The translations under genes were made by a program, and so were the position numbers. The notes beneath the pieces were generated by a model. That model was not told the DNA's origin, did not search any database, and saw only the letters and a list, made by a program, of their open reading frames with translations. From CAYJPK01 sp964372035 (GTDB lineage: Bacteria; Desulfobacterota; Desulfovibrionia; Desulfovibrionales; Desulfovibrionaceae), in NCBI GenBank assembly GCA_964372035.1, contig CAYJPK010000014.1, positions 1 through 34,529 of the forward strand: 34,529 nt of DNA, read 5' to 3'. Below, piece by piece: positions 1 to 8,586 of this stretch (positions are counted from its first letter, which is position 1; every line of letters starts with the position of its first letter).

Positions 1-6
1 ATAAAA

Positions 7-1095
7 TTAAGCTTTAATTTTATCTAATTCACTCCAAATAAAATTAACACCATGACCTGGATCATTAGGTGCATATGCTAAACCTTCTTCAATTTTAAGT
101 GGTGTTTCAATATAGCGATCAAGCCCAAATCCGTGAGCCTCAAGGTAAACACCATTTGGCACTGCAGATAAGAGGTGAACAGTAATATCATGCGCACCAT
201 GGGAAGTTACAGGTAAATTAAACGCTTCTGCTAAGTGGCAAATCTTCATAAATGGAGTTACACCACCACAAGTTGTAACGTCAGGCTCTGGAAAAGATAC
301 ACCCTCGCTAGCAATAATATGTTTAAAGTCCCAAACAGTACGTAAGTTCTCACCAGTTGCAATTGCAATTCCACCTTCTTTTAAAATCCTAGCATGTCCA
401 GCAATATCATCTGGAATGATTGGTTCTTCAAGCCATTGTAGGGAGAAAGGCGTGAAAGCTTTTGCAGCTTTAATTGTGTAATCTACAGTCCACTTCATGT
501 TTGCATCAACCATAAGTGGGAAATCCGCACCTAAAAATTCACGCATATTTTTTACACGTTCAACGTCTTCTGATAATTTATCACGTCCAACCTTCATTTT
601 GATAGCTCTAAAACCTTTTGCAAGATTATCTTCAGTCTGGCGTAATAATTTATCCATTGGGTAATATAAATCAATGCCGCCAGCATAACAGCTAACTTTA
701 TTATCATGACCACCAAGCAAGTTCCAAAGTGGTAATTTTGCTTTTTTAGCTTTTAAATCCCAAAGAGCCATATCAAAGGCAGCAAGAGCAAAAACAGTTG
801 GTCCACCACGACCACCATAGTGGAGTTGCCACCAAACTTTTTCCCATAATCTTTCAATGTGATCGGCTTCTTCACCAACTACTAAAGCTGGAAATTCTCT
901 TGTCAAAAGAGCATCAATAGCACAGCCGTTATAACCACAAGTATAAGTATAACCAACGCCCTCAGCACCATCTGCATCACGCACAATAACAGTATTTAAT
1001 TCAAATTCAGCCATATGACCGTGCATGCTATCGCTAACTGCTTGTTCAAGCGGAACACGGTAATAACCAGGAGTAATTGAAACAATTTTAGCCAT
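7..1095 (-). CDS. Mandelate racemase/muconate lactonizing enzyme family protein (enolase superfamily)
   Basis: A 362-residue enzyme of the mandelate racemase subgroup of the enolase superfamily, which abstracts the alpha proton of a carboxylate and racemises or dehydrates an acid sugar or hydroxy acid. All expected residues are visible: the KxK pair K166/K168, metal ligands D197, E223 (WLEEP) and E249 (GEN), the D272-H299 dyad and E319. Each lies exactly two positions after its counterpart in Pseudomonas mandelate racemase as I recall that numbering, so the active-site geometry is very likely intact. The substrate cannot be read from sequence; sugar-acid dehydratase, hydroxyproline-related and racemase activities all occur in this subgroup. 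The start is supported by GAGGT seven bases before the ATG. No transporter or other sugar-acid gene is nearby on the visible side; the gene ends at the window edge, so left-hand partners may lie outside. Confidence 0.88.
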   Translation of the reverse strand: MAKIVSITPGYYRVPLEQAVSDSMHGHMAEFELNTVIVRDADGAEGVGYTYTCGYNGCAIDALLTREFPALVVGEEADHIERLWEKVWWQLHYGGRGGPTVFALAAFDMALWDLKAKKAKLPLWNLLGGHDNKVSCYAGGIDLYYPMDKLLRQTEDNLAKGFRAIKMKVGRDKLSEDVERVKNMREFLGADFPLMVDANMKWTVDYTIKAAKAFTPFSLQWLEEPIIPDDIAGHARILKEGGIAIATGENLRTVWDFKHIIASEGVSFPEPDVTTCGGVTPFMKICHLAEAFNLPVTSHGAHDITVHLLSAVPNGVYLEAHGFGLDRYIETPLKIEEGLAYAPNDPGHGVNFIWSELDKIKA

Positions 1096-1143
1096 GACAA
1101 TACCTCAAAAATTAAAATTATGTTTTAATTCAACATGGATATA

Positions 1144-1172
1144 ACTATAGATAAAATATATTTTTTTTACAA
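1144..1172 (-). promoter_or_regulatory. Putative sigma-70 promoter of the enolase-superfamily gene
   Basis: On the minus strand TTGTAA (1167-1172) and TATAGT (1144-1149) are separated by 17 bases and sit about 50 bases before the start codon. The spacing and a 5/6 match to the -10 box support a promoter. It is embedded in an 11-bp inverted repeat (see 1150-1193). Confidence 0.45.
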
Positions 1173-1193
1173 GCAAAATATGTATATTTTATC
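1150..1193. repeat. 11-bp perfect inverted repeat, possible operator or weak terminator
   Basis: GATAAAATATA (1150-1160) is the exact reverse complement of TATATTTTATC (1183-1193), with a 22-base loop. It overlaps the stop codon of the upstream minus-strand gene and the putative promoter of the following one. It is entirely A/T apart from the end base pair, so either an operator or a weak terminator is possible and chance cannot be excluded. Confidence 0.35.
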
Positions 1194-2148
1194 AAATATT
1201 TGTTTTAAATTCTTTTCCCTGCCATGTGTTATTATTTAACAATTCAGTATAAATTTTATTGTTTGTATCACGACTTCTCCAAGCCCAATCAGGAGCTAAT
1301 AGTTCATTTGCTGCGGGATCACTTGTGGTGCGGTGAATTATAATATGTGGAGGAATTTTTGGCAAAGTTTTCGCTAGTAGTTTTGCATATTCATCTTGGC
1401 TAAGCGGTGAATATTGTTCATTTATATACATTTTTGCAAGTTCAGTATTATGACAAACATATAGGCTATGAAATTTGATACCACTTATTGGAAGTTTACA
1501 AGCTTTTTCAACGCTTTGCATGAAATCTTCATGGCTTTCATTTGGTAGTCCAGCAATAAGATGTACGCAAGTCTTTAAATTCAGCCGTGACGCCATTTCA
1601 ATAGCCTTAACGGTGCATGCATAATCATGCCCACGGTTAATGATTTTTAAACTGCTGTCATGGCTTGATTGCATTCCAAGCTCAAGCCAAATTTCAGCTT
1701 TTTTATTATGTGATTTTAAGAAGTTTTCAAATTCAAGCAAACAGTTCAATTTTTCTTCATCAAGGCAATCGGGGCGAGTACCAATGGCAAGACCTACTAA
1801 TTCATCAACATGATCAAAGTTTTTTATTTCATCAAGTACGGATTTAAAGTATTCTAAAGTGCCGTAAGTATTAGAAAAAGACTGCAAGTATGCTATAAAT
1901 AATTTTGCTCTGTTTTTTTCAAGATAGTGGCTACGCCATACATTGTATTGTTCATTTAAAGACATTCCTTTTTTGTCAAGCCCCGTTCCAGAGCCATAAG
2001 GGTTACAAAAAATACAACCTGAATTTGAGATAGTACCATCTCTATTTGGACAAGAAAATTTGGCATCTAAAGGAATTTTTTGAACACGTTGTTTGTATTT
2101 TGCTAAAAGGTAATCAGAATATTTATTCCAGCGTGGAGCTTGTGACAT
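1192..2148 (-). CDS. TIGR01212-family radical SAM protein (YhcC-like)
   Basis: A 318-residue radical SAM protein of the YhcC/TIGR01212 family, related to the Elp3-type radical SAM domain. The cluster-binding cysteines are C33, C45 and C48 (CX11CX2C, motif FSCPNRDG...GCIFC), the unusual long spacing that marks this family rather than the common CX3CX2C. Conserved downstream segments such as AIGTRPDC, ELGMQSS and HLIAGLPNE fit the TIM-barrel core. The family is widespread in anaerobes but I know of no settled reaction. The start has AGAGGA upstream. It lies 41 bases after the deacetylase-like gene on the same strand, so the two could be co-transcribed. Confidence 0.88.
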   Translation of the reverse strand: MSQAPRWNKYSDYLLAKYKQRVQKIPLDAKFSCPNRDGTISNSGCIFCNPYGSGTGLDKKGMSLNEQYNVWRSHYLEKNRAKLFIAYLQSFSNTYGTLEYFKSVLDEIKNFDHVDELVGLAIGTRPDCLDEEKLNCLLEFENFLKSHNKKAEIWLELGMQSSHDSSLKIINRGHDYACTVKAIEMASRLNLKTCVHLIAGLPNESHEDFMQSVEKACKLPISGIKFHSLYVCHNTELAKMYINEQYSPLSQDEYAKLLAKTLPKIPPHIIIHRTTSDPAANELLAPDWAWRSRDTNNKIYTELLNNNTWQGKEFKTNI

Positions 2149-2189
2149 TTTGTCCTCTTAATTGTTGTCAATATGATTTATGATTTGGA

Positions 2190-3200
2190 TTAATCTTCGC
2201 CAATAGCTTTGAAATTTAATTTCTTATCTCGAGCAATATTATTGATAAGTTCAGACATTGAAGGGGTATAGAACTTTGGATGTGAAAAAACTACAATTTC
2301 ATCGCCATGAAGTTTTTTTAAGGCACTACGAAAATAGGAAATGTTTGACTGCTCTAAGCTTAACATGCTTGGTTCAGGGCAAAAAAGCTGGATTAAACTA
2401 TTCCAAAAAGGCTTTTTATTTTCATTTTGCTTGTTGGGATTTGTTTCTAATTTATATTTTGATTTGAATATGTTACGTTCAATTTCATTAAAAATCGTAC
2501 TCATAGATGATGGAGTATAGACGGCTATCGGGTACTCAGTAAATAATCCATCATGCTGAGGTTTTGCTGGATTTTTTTGGAATGACCAAGTATCACAAAT
2601 TATTGGTGCTGTGCGGTAATCATAGCGACTTTTTGCTGAGTCAGCCCATAATTTTGGTGCGACACTGCTATCAATAAAAATTCCACGCTCAATAAATATT
2701 TGTTCTAACTTATCAAATGGTTGAGATGATAGTCCTGTAGCACGATACAATGAAATTTTAAAATCTGGAAAAGATGGCTTTATTATGCTATCAAGTAAAT
2801 TAATACTGCTATCAACTAATTCTTTAATTTCATGATCGTCAAGTTGATCCATTCTATATCGATTAATTTTAGGAAAAAGCCAACCGCCCTCATGGCGTGT
2901 AGCACTTTGCCAGGCAGGGTTTAAAAGAAGCCCAATCTTATGTCCGTCACTAAGAATAGTTAATAATTGCGCAGCAATATGCATAAGCTCAGCCCGCATG
3001 GATTCACCGCCTTCATATAAGCGCAAGAGCCATGCAGTATCAATAAAGAAAGTTGCTTTAATTTCTTTATTATATTTTAATCTTGCATTTTCAAGATCCT
3101 TTAATATTAGCTTAGTCGGTTCAATTAGAATATTTTTTGAACCAGACCATCTATCTAAAAAAAGCTCATAATTAAATGTAAGATAAATATTTTTCGACAT
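2190..3200 (-). CDS. Polysaccharide deacetylase-like protein, probably lacking the metal site
   Basis: A 336-residue protein that I place only tentatively. The order of motifs resembles NodB/CE4-type deacetylases: an N-terminal beta strand (YLTFNYELF, residues 6-14), TFFID (50-54), GHKIGLLLNPAW (86-97), a YRATG segment and a C-terminal VVFSHPKFY. Proteins of this type usually have Asp residues after the first strand and an HxHP motif at the GHKIG position. Here the first motif reads FNYE and the second LLNPAW, so the canonical metal ligands are not visible. It may be a non-catalytic member or belong to a divergent family. There is no signal peptide. A good promoter lies upstream. Confidence 0.5.
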   Translation of the reverse strand: MSKNIYLTFNYELFLDRWSGSKNILIEPTKLILKDLENARLKYNKEIKATFFIDTAWLLRLYEGGESMRAELMHIAAQLLTILSDGHKIGLLLNPAWQSATRHEGGWLFPKINRYRMDQLDDHEIKELVDSSINLLDSIIKPSFPDFKISLYRATGLSSQPFDKLEQIFIERGIFIDSSVAPKLWADSAKSRYDYRTAPIICDTWSFQKNPAKPQHDGLFTEYPIAVYTPSSMSTIFNEIERNIFKSKYKLETNPNKQNENKKPFWNSLIQLFCPEPSMLSLEQSNISYFRSALKKLHGDEIVVFSHPKFYTPSMSELINNIARDKKLNFKAIGED

Positions 3201-3238
3201 TATTTTTTCCAGTAACCATTAATCAAGAATCAAATTTA

Positions 3239-3267
3239 TTTATATCGTTAATAGTATATTTTTGCAA
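3239..3267 (-). promoter_or_regulatory. Putative sigma-70 promoter for the deacetylase-like gene
   Basis: On the minus strand TTGCAA (3262-3267) and TATAAA (3239-3244) are separated by exactly 17 bases and lie about 40 bases before the start codon. Both boxes are close to consensus. Confidence 0.5.
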
Positions 3268-3342
3268 ATGCTTTTTTTATAACATTATTTAGTTGATAAT
3301 TTTTTAATAATATGTTGAAATATCTTTATGATTAATTTAGTG

Positions 3343-3819
3343 TTAATCATGGTGATATGGTAAATTACGAATAATTGAACCAGCTCTATACAATTGTTCT
3401 AGCAAAATTACACGAGCGAGCTCATGTGGCAAGGTAATTGCTCCAAGTGATATAATAAATTTTGCCTTTTTTCTAAGTTCATCAGTTAAACCATATGCAC
3501 CACCAATTATAAAGCATGGAACAGTGTTCGCATTTTCAATTTGTTGCTGGAAAAAACTAGCAAAAGACCTTGAGGTCATGGATTTTCCACCTTCATCAAG
3601 GCAGATAACAACATTGTTTGGGTTTAGCTTTTCAATTATGTTTTTACATTCAATATTTGAACGCTCTAGCGCAGAAAGGCTAGAATTAGCGTCTTGTATT
3701 ATTGTTTCTTGTGTAGTATACCAATGATTAAGGCGTGTTAAATAATGCTCACAAGCCATTTGCCAATGCTTGGTGCGAACTTTGCCAACAGATATTATAC
3801 GAATAGGTTTGCGACTCAT
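3343..3819 (-). CDS. rlmH: 23S rRNA pseudouridine-1915 N3-methyltransferase
   Basis: RlmH is a small SPOUT-class methyltransferase that adds a methyl group to pseudouridine 1915 in helix 69 of 23S rRNA, using SAM bound in a trefoil knot. The protein shows the SAM-binding loop IIGGAYGL, then LTLPH-like ITLPHELARV, and the C-terminal YHHD that corresponds to the usual YHRE/YHKE tail. Two ATGs are possible: 3831 gives 162 residues, 3819 gives 158. I prefer 3819 because the protein then matches the usual family length of about 155; neither has a clear ribosome binding site. The divergent tsaC begins only 35 bases away, so the two promoters must overlap coding sequence. Confidence 0.93.
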   Translation of the reverse strand: MSRKPIRIISVGKVRTKHWQMACEHYLTRLNHWYTTQETIIQDANSSLSALERSNIECKNIIEKLNPNNVVICLDEGGKSMTSRSFASFFQQQIENANTVPCFIIGGAYGLTDELRKKAKFIISLGAITLPHELARVILLEQLYRAGSIIRNLPYHHD

Positions 3820-3854
3820 AATAATTATCATAGCAAAAAATAAAGAGTTTGTAT

Positions 3855-4508
3855 ATGAATATAAGTATCAAAAATAAATTGTCGATAGATGATGCAAAGG
3901 TTTCTTTTGATTGTGCTGTTGAAATTTTAAAAACAGGTGGCGTGTTGATTTTCCCAACTGAAACATTTTTTGGAATTGGTAATAAGGTTTTTGATGCTGA
4001 TGCGTCTGCAAAAATCTTCACGATTAAGCGTCGTGCAAATGTAAATCCATTACCACTTGTTTTAGGTGATATGCAACAATTTGACATGGTTTGTAATGCG
4101 TCAAATGAAATTAAGGATATGCTAAATAAATTTTGGCCAGGTCCTTTATCTGTTGTGCTTAAGGCAAGGCTTCGTGTGCCAGATATTGTTACTGGTGGAA
4201 CGGGTAAAGTTGCGCTTAGAATTAGTTCTCACCCAATCTGTACGCAGCTTGCCTTAAAAGTTGGTGAACCTATAACTGCAAGTAGCGCAAATATAAGTAA
4301 TAATCCACCTGTTGTCTTAGCAGAGGAACTTGACTTTGAACTTGTTAAAAATGGTGTTGGTGGTGTTTTAGATATGTTACCAAGACCTTCTGGGTCTAAA
4401 CCCTCAACAATAATTGAAATTTTAGAAGATAATAGTGTGAAAATTTTAAGGCTTGGCGCAATAAGTGCTTTGGAGTTAAAGGAAGCTAATATTAACATCG
4501 TGGAGTAA
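3855..4508 (+). CDS. tsaC: L-threonylcarbamoyladenylate synthase (YrdC/Sua5 family)
   Basis: A YrdC-domain protein of 217 residues. The family makes threonylcarbamoyl-AMP from threonine, bicarbonate and ATP for the t6A37 modification of ANN-decoding tRNAs. Visible family motifs are FPTETFFG, the KRR...NPLPLVLG nucleotide-binding segment, WPGPLSVVLK and SSANISNNPP. There is no long C-terminal Sua5 domain, so this is the short TsaC type. An upstream in-frame TTG at 3849 is possible, but the ATG at 3855 has AAAGAG at a suitable distance and is preferred. It is the first gene of a plus-strand run; the Nudix gene starts two bases after its stop. Confidence 0.9.
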   Translation: MNISIKNKLSIDDAKVSFDCAVEILKTGGVLIFPTETFFGIGNKVFDADASAKIFTIKRRANVNPLPLVLGDMQQFDMVCNASNEIKDMLNKFWPGPLSVVLKARLRVPDIVTGGTGKVALRISSHPICTQLALKVGEPITASSANISNNPPVVLAEELDFELVKNGVGGVLDMLPRPSGSKPSTIIEILEDNSVKILRLGAISALELKEANINIVE

Positions 4509-4510
4509 TT

Positions 4511-5005
4511 ATGGGAAAAATAGTTGTAGAATGTGATAATTGTGGCTTTTCATATGAAAAATACTTAAATCCTGCTCCGACTGTAGATATTATTGTTTAT
4601 GATGAAATACTAGGTGTTGTGTTAATTGAGCGTAAGAATGAACCTTTTGGCTATGCTATTCCAGGTGGTTTTATTGATTATGGCGAATATGCAGAACATG
4701 CAGCTGTTCGTGAAGCTTTAGAAGAAACAAACTTAAAGGTTGAGCTTATTGGGCTTTTAGGTGTATACTCAGAGCCTACAAGAGATATTAGAAGCCATAC
4801 AATGTCAGTTGTTTATGTAGCAAAGTGCTTGAATGTATCTGAACTTATGGCACAAGATGATGCTAAGAGTGCAGCTTTTTTTAAGCTTGATGCTTTACCT
4901 GATTTGGCATTTGATCATGGGCAGGTCATGTCAGATTTTATTGCCTACTTAAAGGGTGGTAGAAATCTAACGCCATTAACATATAATAGCCCTATACTGT
5001 GGTAA
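4511..5005 (+). CDS. Nudix hydrolase
   Basis: A 164-residue Nudix hydrolase, expected to cleave a nucleoside diphosphate linked to another moiety using Mg2+. The Nudix box is complete (GFIDYGE, seven residues, then REALEETNL); only the usual glycine near its end is replaced by asparagine. The N-terminus has a CDNCG pair of cysteines followed by NPAPTVDIIVY, an arrangement seen in ADP-ribose pyrophosphatase-like Nudix proteins, so ADP-ribose or an NAD-related compound is a reasonable but unproven substrate. It is tightly packed between tsaC and rpoH; its ribosome binding site GGAG lies inside the end of tsaC. Confidence 0.88.
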   Translation: MGKIVVECDNCGFSYEKYLNPAPTVDIIVYDEILGVVLIERKNEPFGYAIPGGFIDYGEYAEHAAVREALEETNLKVELIGLLGVYSEPTRDIRSHTMSVVYVAKCLNVSELMAQDDAKSAAFFKLDALPDLAFDHGQVMSDFIAYLKGGRNLTPLTYNSPILW

Positions 5006-5010
5006 TTATT

Positions 5011-6084
5011 ATGCAAAAAAAGCAAAAAGAAATAGTTCCGATAGAGCCAGAGCTTGATGAAGAGCAAAAAATCGATATTGAAAATATTGAACCTGAAATT
5101 GATTCTGAAATCGAACCTGAAGTTATAGATGATGAAGATGATGAACATGAAGAACTTGATGAAGAGCATGATGAAATTGCCTTTGTCTCGCTTCCTCAAG
5201 TTGCAAGACCTAGTTATCAACCAACAACTAAAGATGCACTTCAGCTCTATCTTAATGAAATAAAGAAATTTCCGCTTCTCCTACCAGAAGAAGAGTACGA
5301 ACTTGCAAAAAGAGTTCAAGAAACTGGTGATCAAGAAGCGGCATTTAAACTCATATCTTCTCATTTGCGATTAGTAGTTAAAATTGCAATGGATTTTCAG
5401 CGCAAATGGATGCAAAATGTGCTAGACTTAATTCAGGAGGGAAATGTTGGTTTAATTCGAGCAGTAGATAAATTTGCACCTGAAAAAGGTATCAAATTTT
5501 CTTATTACGCAGCATTTTGGATTAAAGCGTATATACTCAAGTTTATTATGGATAATTGGCGCATGGTGAAAATTGGTACAACTCAAGCCCAGCGTAAATT
5601 ATTTTATAATCTAAACAGAGAGCGTCAAAAATTAATTGCGCAAGGTTTTGATCCTGACACAAAGGTTCTGTCACAACGCTTAGGTATTGAGCAAGAGCAG
5701 ATAATTGAAATGCAACAACGTCTTGACTCTTCTGATGTATCGCTTGATGCACCGACCTCTGATGGGCAAAGCACAAGCTCAAGAATTGAACATTTACCAG
5801 CCGTGGGTCCAGGAATTGAAGATAGTATTGCACTAAATGAAATAGCTGAAATTGTACAAGATAAATTGAAAGATATATTGCCAAGCTTAAGTGAAAAAGA
5901 AAAATATATCCTTGAAAACCGCCTATTAACAGATGAACCTGTTACCTTGCGTGAAATTGGCGAAAGGTATAATGTAACAAGAGAGCGTGTGCGTCAACTT
6001 GAAGCAAGATTGTTACAAAAACTTAGAGCTCATCTCGCTTTTGAAATAAAAGATTTTTCCGAAGATTGGATAAATGAGAAATAA
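5011..6084 (+). CDS. rpoH: RNA polymerase sigma-32-type factor with acidic N-terminal extension
   Basis: An alternative sigma factor of the RpoH (heat-shock) group, 357 residues from the ATG at 5011; an in-frame GTG at 4999 overlaps the Nudix gene and is less likely. Region 2 is clear (DLIQEGNVGLIRAVDKF, FSYYAAFWIKAYI), the RpoH box is present as QRKLFYNLNRERQKL, and region 4.2 carries the helix-turn-helix VTLREIGERYNVTRERVRQL. E. coli RpoH is 284 residues; the excess is mainly an N-terminal segment of about 65 residues almost entirely Glu, Asp, Ile and Pro before the conserved YLNEIKKFP. That tail may affect DNA binding or proteolysis (inference). The TPR lipoprotein gene begins one base after the stop, so the genes are co-transcribed. 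Confidence 0.9.
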   Translation: MQKKQKEIVPIEPELDEEQKIDIENIEPEIDSEIEPEVIDDEDDEHEELDEEHDEIAFVSLPQVARPSYQPTTKDALQLYLNEIKKFPLLLPEEEYELAKRVQETGDQEAAFKLISSHLRLVVKIAMDFQRKWMQNVLDLIQEGNVGLIRAVDKFAPEKGIKFSYYAAFWIKAYILKFIMDNWRMVKIGTTQAQRKLFYNLNRERQKLIAQGFDPDTKVLSQRLGIEQEQIIEMQQRLDSSDVSLDAPTSDGQSTSSRIEHLPAVGPGIEDSIALNEIAEIVQDKLKDILPSLSEKEKYILENRLLTDEPVTLREIGERYNVTRERVRQLEARLLQKLRAHLAFEIKDFSEDWINEK

Positions 6085-6085
6085 A

Positions 6086-7780
6086 ATGCCTCAAAAAATA
6101 ATTAAATTTAACACTTTCCTTTTTGCCTTATTAGCATTTTCTCTTGTTGCGTGTACCTCATTCTCTAAGCAAGACTTAACTGTTTTAAATGTTGAAAAAA
6201 TGGAAAATGATTCTGTAAACTTTGACTATGGAGTACTGCTTCTTGATCAATCTATAAGAAATGAAGATTATCATGGTGTATATAATGCAGCTAAAATACT
6301 TGAAAATTTATCAAATAATTCAAGGTTTAGCGTTGAAGCTGCGGCTTGGCTTCTTCTAAATAAAACTCCAGAGGCTGCACGTGAAATTTTGGAAAGTGCA
6401 ATTATAAAGTTTCCAGCAGATTTGAATTTATATCTTTTATTATCAGAGGCTTGGGTTGAAGAAGCCAGATATGATAATGCAATTGATTTGCTAAAATCGT
6501 ATAGTCTAAAATATCCAGATTCAAAGCAAGCAAAACAGGAATTAGCTATTTTACTTACAAAATCACATCGTTTTGCAGAAGCTATTGATTTGTTTGAAGC
6601 TTTGGACCTAAACTCTTTTACATCTTTTACGCATTATTGCTATGCAATAGCTTTAAATCACTTTAAAGAGTATGACAAGTCGCTTTTGCAATTACGTCAA
6701 GCAACAGTGAAAAACCCTGATTTTACCGAAGTTAAGCTTGAGCTTGCAAGAACTTTAAGTTTGACTCAACATTTTTCAGAGGCAAATAAAATTTTACTAA
6801 GCCTTTTTGAGGAAGACTTAGATAATTTTCCTATTTTTAATCAAATAATTTTCAACTATATTTCTGGCAAACAAATTAATAGTGCATTAGATTTTGTTGC
6901 AGAAAGTTCACCAACTTCAAATCATTTGTTTGTAGCCACTTGGGTATTTATTGAAGAAGGTTACTATGAAACTGCTAGCAAGGTTTTAGATTTGATTGAA
7001 AGAGATTATAATGCTTCAGAAGAGTTACATTTTTTACGAGCGTTGATTTTATTTGAATATAAGCGTGACCATGAGGCTGCAATTGCTGTACTTTCTAAAA
7101 TTTCAAAAGAAAGTGAGTTATATGAAAGAGTTTTGCGACTATATGTAGCTATTCTTCTAGACTTAAAGCGTAATGATGAGGCGCTTAATTTAATTCATAA
7201 GGCTCAAAATATTTATACTCTTGAACCTACATATTATTTAGTTGAAGCAGAGCTATACAATAAACTTGGCGAATATCAAAAATCATATGATGTTCTTAAA
7301 GTTGCAGAAAAAATATTTCCAGAAGATTTGCAAGTAAAATATAATTTAGGACTTAGTCTTGAAATGCTAGGCAAAAGTGATGATGCTGTAAAAATAATGG
7401 AACATATTATTGCTCTTGATTATAATTACTATCAAGCTCTTAATTTTATTGGATATTATCTTGCAGATAGAAATAAGGATTTAGAGCGTGCAAAAGATTT
7501 GTTGTATAATGCAAATGCACTTTCTCCAAATAGTTCATATATTTTAGATTCTTTAGCATGGCTTGAATATCGCTTGAAAAATTATGAACTTGCACTAGAA
7601 TATATTGAAATGGCAATTAGTTTGCCTGGTGGGCATGATCCTATTATATTTGAGCATTATGGTGATATTTTAGTTGCAGTAAAAAGAAATAATGATGCTA
7701 AAAATGCGTATTTGAAAGCAATTGAAAATGGACATACTGATAAAGTTAAAATTCAAATAAAAATGGAAAAATTGAAATGA
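6086..7780 (+). CDS. Tetratricopeptide-repeat lipoprotein
   Basis: A 564-residue lipoprotein with many TPR-like helical hairpins. The N-terminus MPQKIIKFN is followed by a hydrophobic stretch and the lipobox LVAC, predicting lipidation at Cys23 and attachment to the outer or inner membrane. TPR pattern residues (alternating A/Y/L and P around 34-residue spacing, for example KLGEYQKSYDVLKVAEKIFP and RNNDAKNAYLKAIENG) run through most of the chain. Such proteins scaffold envelope complexes; no specific partner can be named. An earlier ATG at 6074 overlaps the end of rpoH, but 6086 puts the signal peptide directly at the start. It overlaps the next lipoprotein gene by ATGA, implying translational coupling and a shared envelope role. 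Confidence 0.85.
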   Translation: MPQKIIKFNTFLFALLAFSLVACTSFSKQDLTVLNVEKMENDSVNFDYGVLLLDQSIRNEDYHGVYNAAKILENLSNNSRFSVEAAAWLLLNKTPEAAREILESAIIKFPADLNLYLLLSEAWVEEARYDNAIDLLKSYSLKYPDSKQAKQELAILLTKSHRFAEAIDLFEALDLNSFTSFTHYCYAIALNHFKEYDKSLLQLRQATVKNPDFTEVKLELARTLSLTQHFSEANKILLSLFEEDLDNFPIFNQIIFNYISGKQINSALDFVAESSPTSNHLFVATWVFIEEGYYETASKVLDLIERDYNASEELHFLRALILFEYKRDHEAAIAVLSKISKESELYERVLRLYVAILLDLKRNDEALNLIHKAQNIYTLEPTYYLVEAELYNKLGEYQKSYDVLKVAEKIFPEDLQVKYNLGLSLEMLGKSDDAVKIMEHIIALDYNYYQALNFIGYYLADRNKDLERAKDLLYNANALSPNSSYILDSLAWLEYRLKNYELALEYIEMAISLPGGHDPIIFEHYGDILVAVKRNNDAKNAYLKAIENGHTDKVKIQIKMEKLK

Positions 7781-8565
7781 AAATAATGCGTTATATAACA
7801 TTAATTATTTGTATTATATTTTTAAATGCTTGTGCTACAAAAATGCAAGATGCTGACAAGTTTCAATCAGCTAACCAAGCTGATGCTAAGCTTGTGTGGG
7901 ATAAATTTGTGGCTTATAGTAATGAAAAATCAAATATTCATAAACCATATAGAATACAGGCTTATTTACGTTATTCAGAGGGTGAAAGTACAAAGCGTGC
8001 TAATGCAATTATTTGGTCAAATGATGAAAGCCCTAGTCGATTGCCACTTCGTTTAGATATTATGGCATCAGTTGGCGCAAGTATTTTAAAGTTTATGCAA
8101 AATAATGATGAAATAATTTACTTTTTCCCACAAGAAAACAAGGCATTAATGCATAGTGGGCGAGGTAGTGGCTTTATTTCTTTTGGTATGAATGTACCAT
8201 TTAGCGTGCAAGATTTTGTAGCAGTTTTGCAAGGCAGATTCTTGGACGCTTTAGCGAATGTTAATTATGATTCAGCATTAGTTTTTGGCAATGATATTCG
8301 ATATGGTTTAAGCAACGATCTTTTATTGACTTTAAATTCAAGCGGAAAGCCAGTTTTAATTCAAGATACGGCTAATAATTGGGATATGTCTATAACGTAT
8401 AAAGCTGAGAATGTAGAAAAAATTTCGATAATACATAATGAAACTAATGAATTGACATTAGAAATTAAGAAATATGACTTTGTTGCACCATTTAACGCAA
8501 AACAATTACATCTTGCGCTTCCAGATGGTGTTAATATTCAAAAATTACGTAATGGTAAAGAATAG
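7777..8565 (+). CDS. LolB-like outer-membrane lipoprotein (tentative)
   Basis: A 262-residue lipoprotein. MKIMRYITLIICIIFLNAC gives a signal peptide with lipobox LNAC, so Cys19 should be lipidated. The rest is beta-rich without obvious enzymatic motifs: a segment near residue 60 (PYRIQAYLRYSEG), RLDIMASVGASILKF, and later FGMNVPFSVQDFVAVLQG and LEIKKYDFVAPFN. This layout resembles the LolA/LolB fold, where a half barrel carries lipoproteins to the outer membrane, but the match is by pattern only. It overlaps the TPR lipoprotein gene by four bases and is followed 21 bases later by hemL, so it is part of the rpoH operon. Confidence 0.7.
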   Translation: MKIMRYITLIICIIFLNACATKMQDADKFQSANQADAKLVWDKFVAYSNEKSNIHKPYRIQAYLRYSEGESTKRANAIIWSNDESPSRLPLRLDIMASVGASILKFMQNNDEIIYFFPQENKALMHSGRGSGFISFGMNVPFSVQDFVAVLQGRFLDALANVNYDSALVFGNDIRYGLSNDLLLTLNSSGKPVLIQDTANNWDMSITYKAENVEKISIIHNETNELTLEIKKYDFVAPFNAKQLHLALPDGVNIQKLRNGKE

Positions 8566-8586
8566 TTTTAGTATAAAGGGGAACGT

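Noticed and set aside
3749..4087. Minus-strand frame of 112 codons over the rlmH-tsaC junction
   Set aside because: It is the antisense of tsaC and overlaps rlmH; both real genes have clear family motifs.
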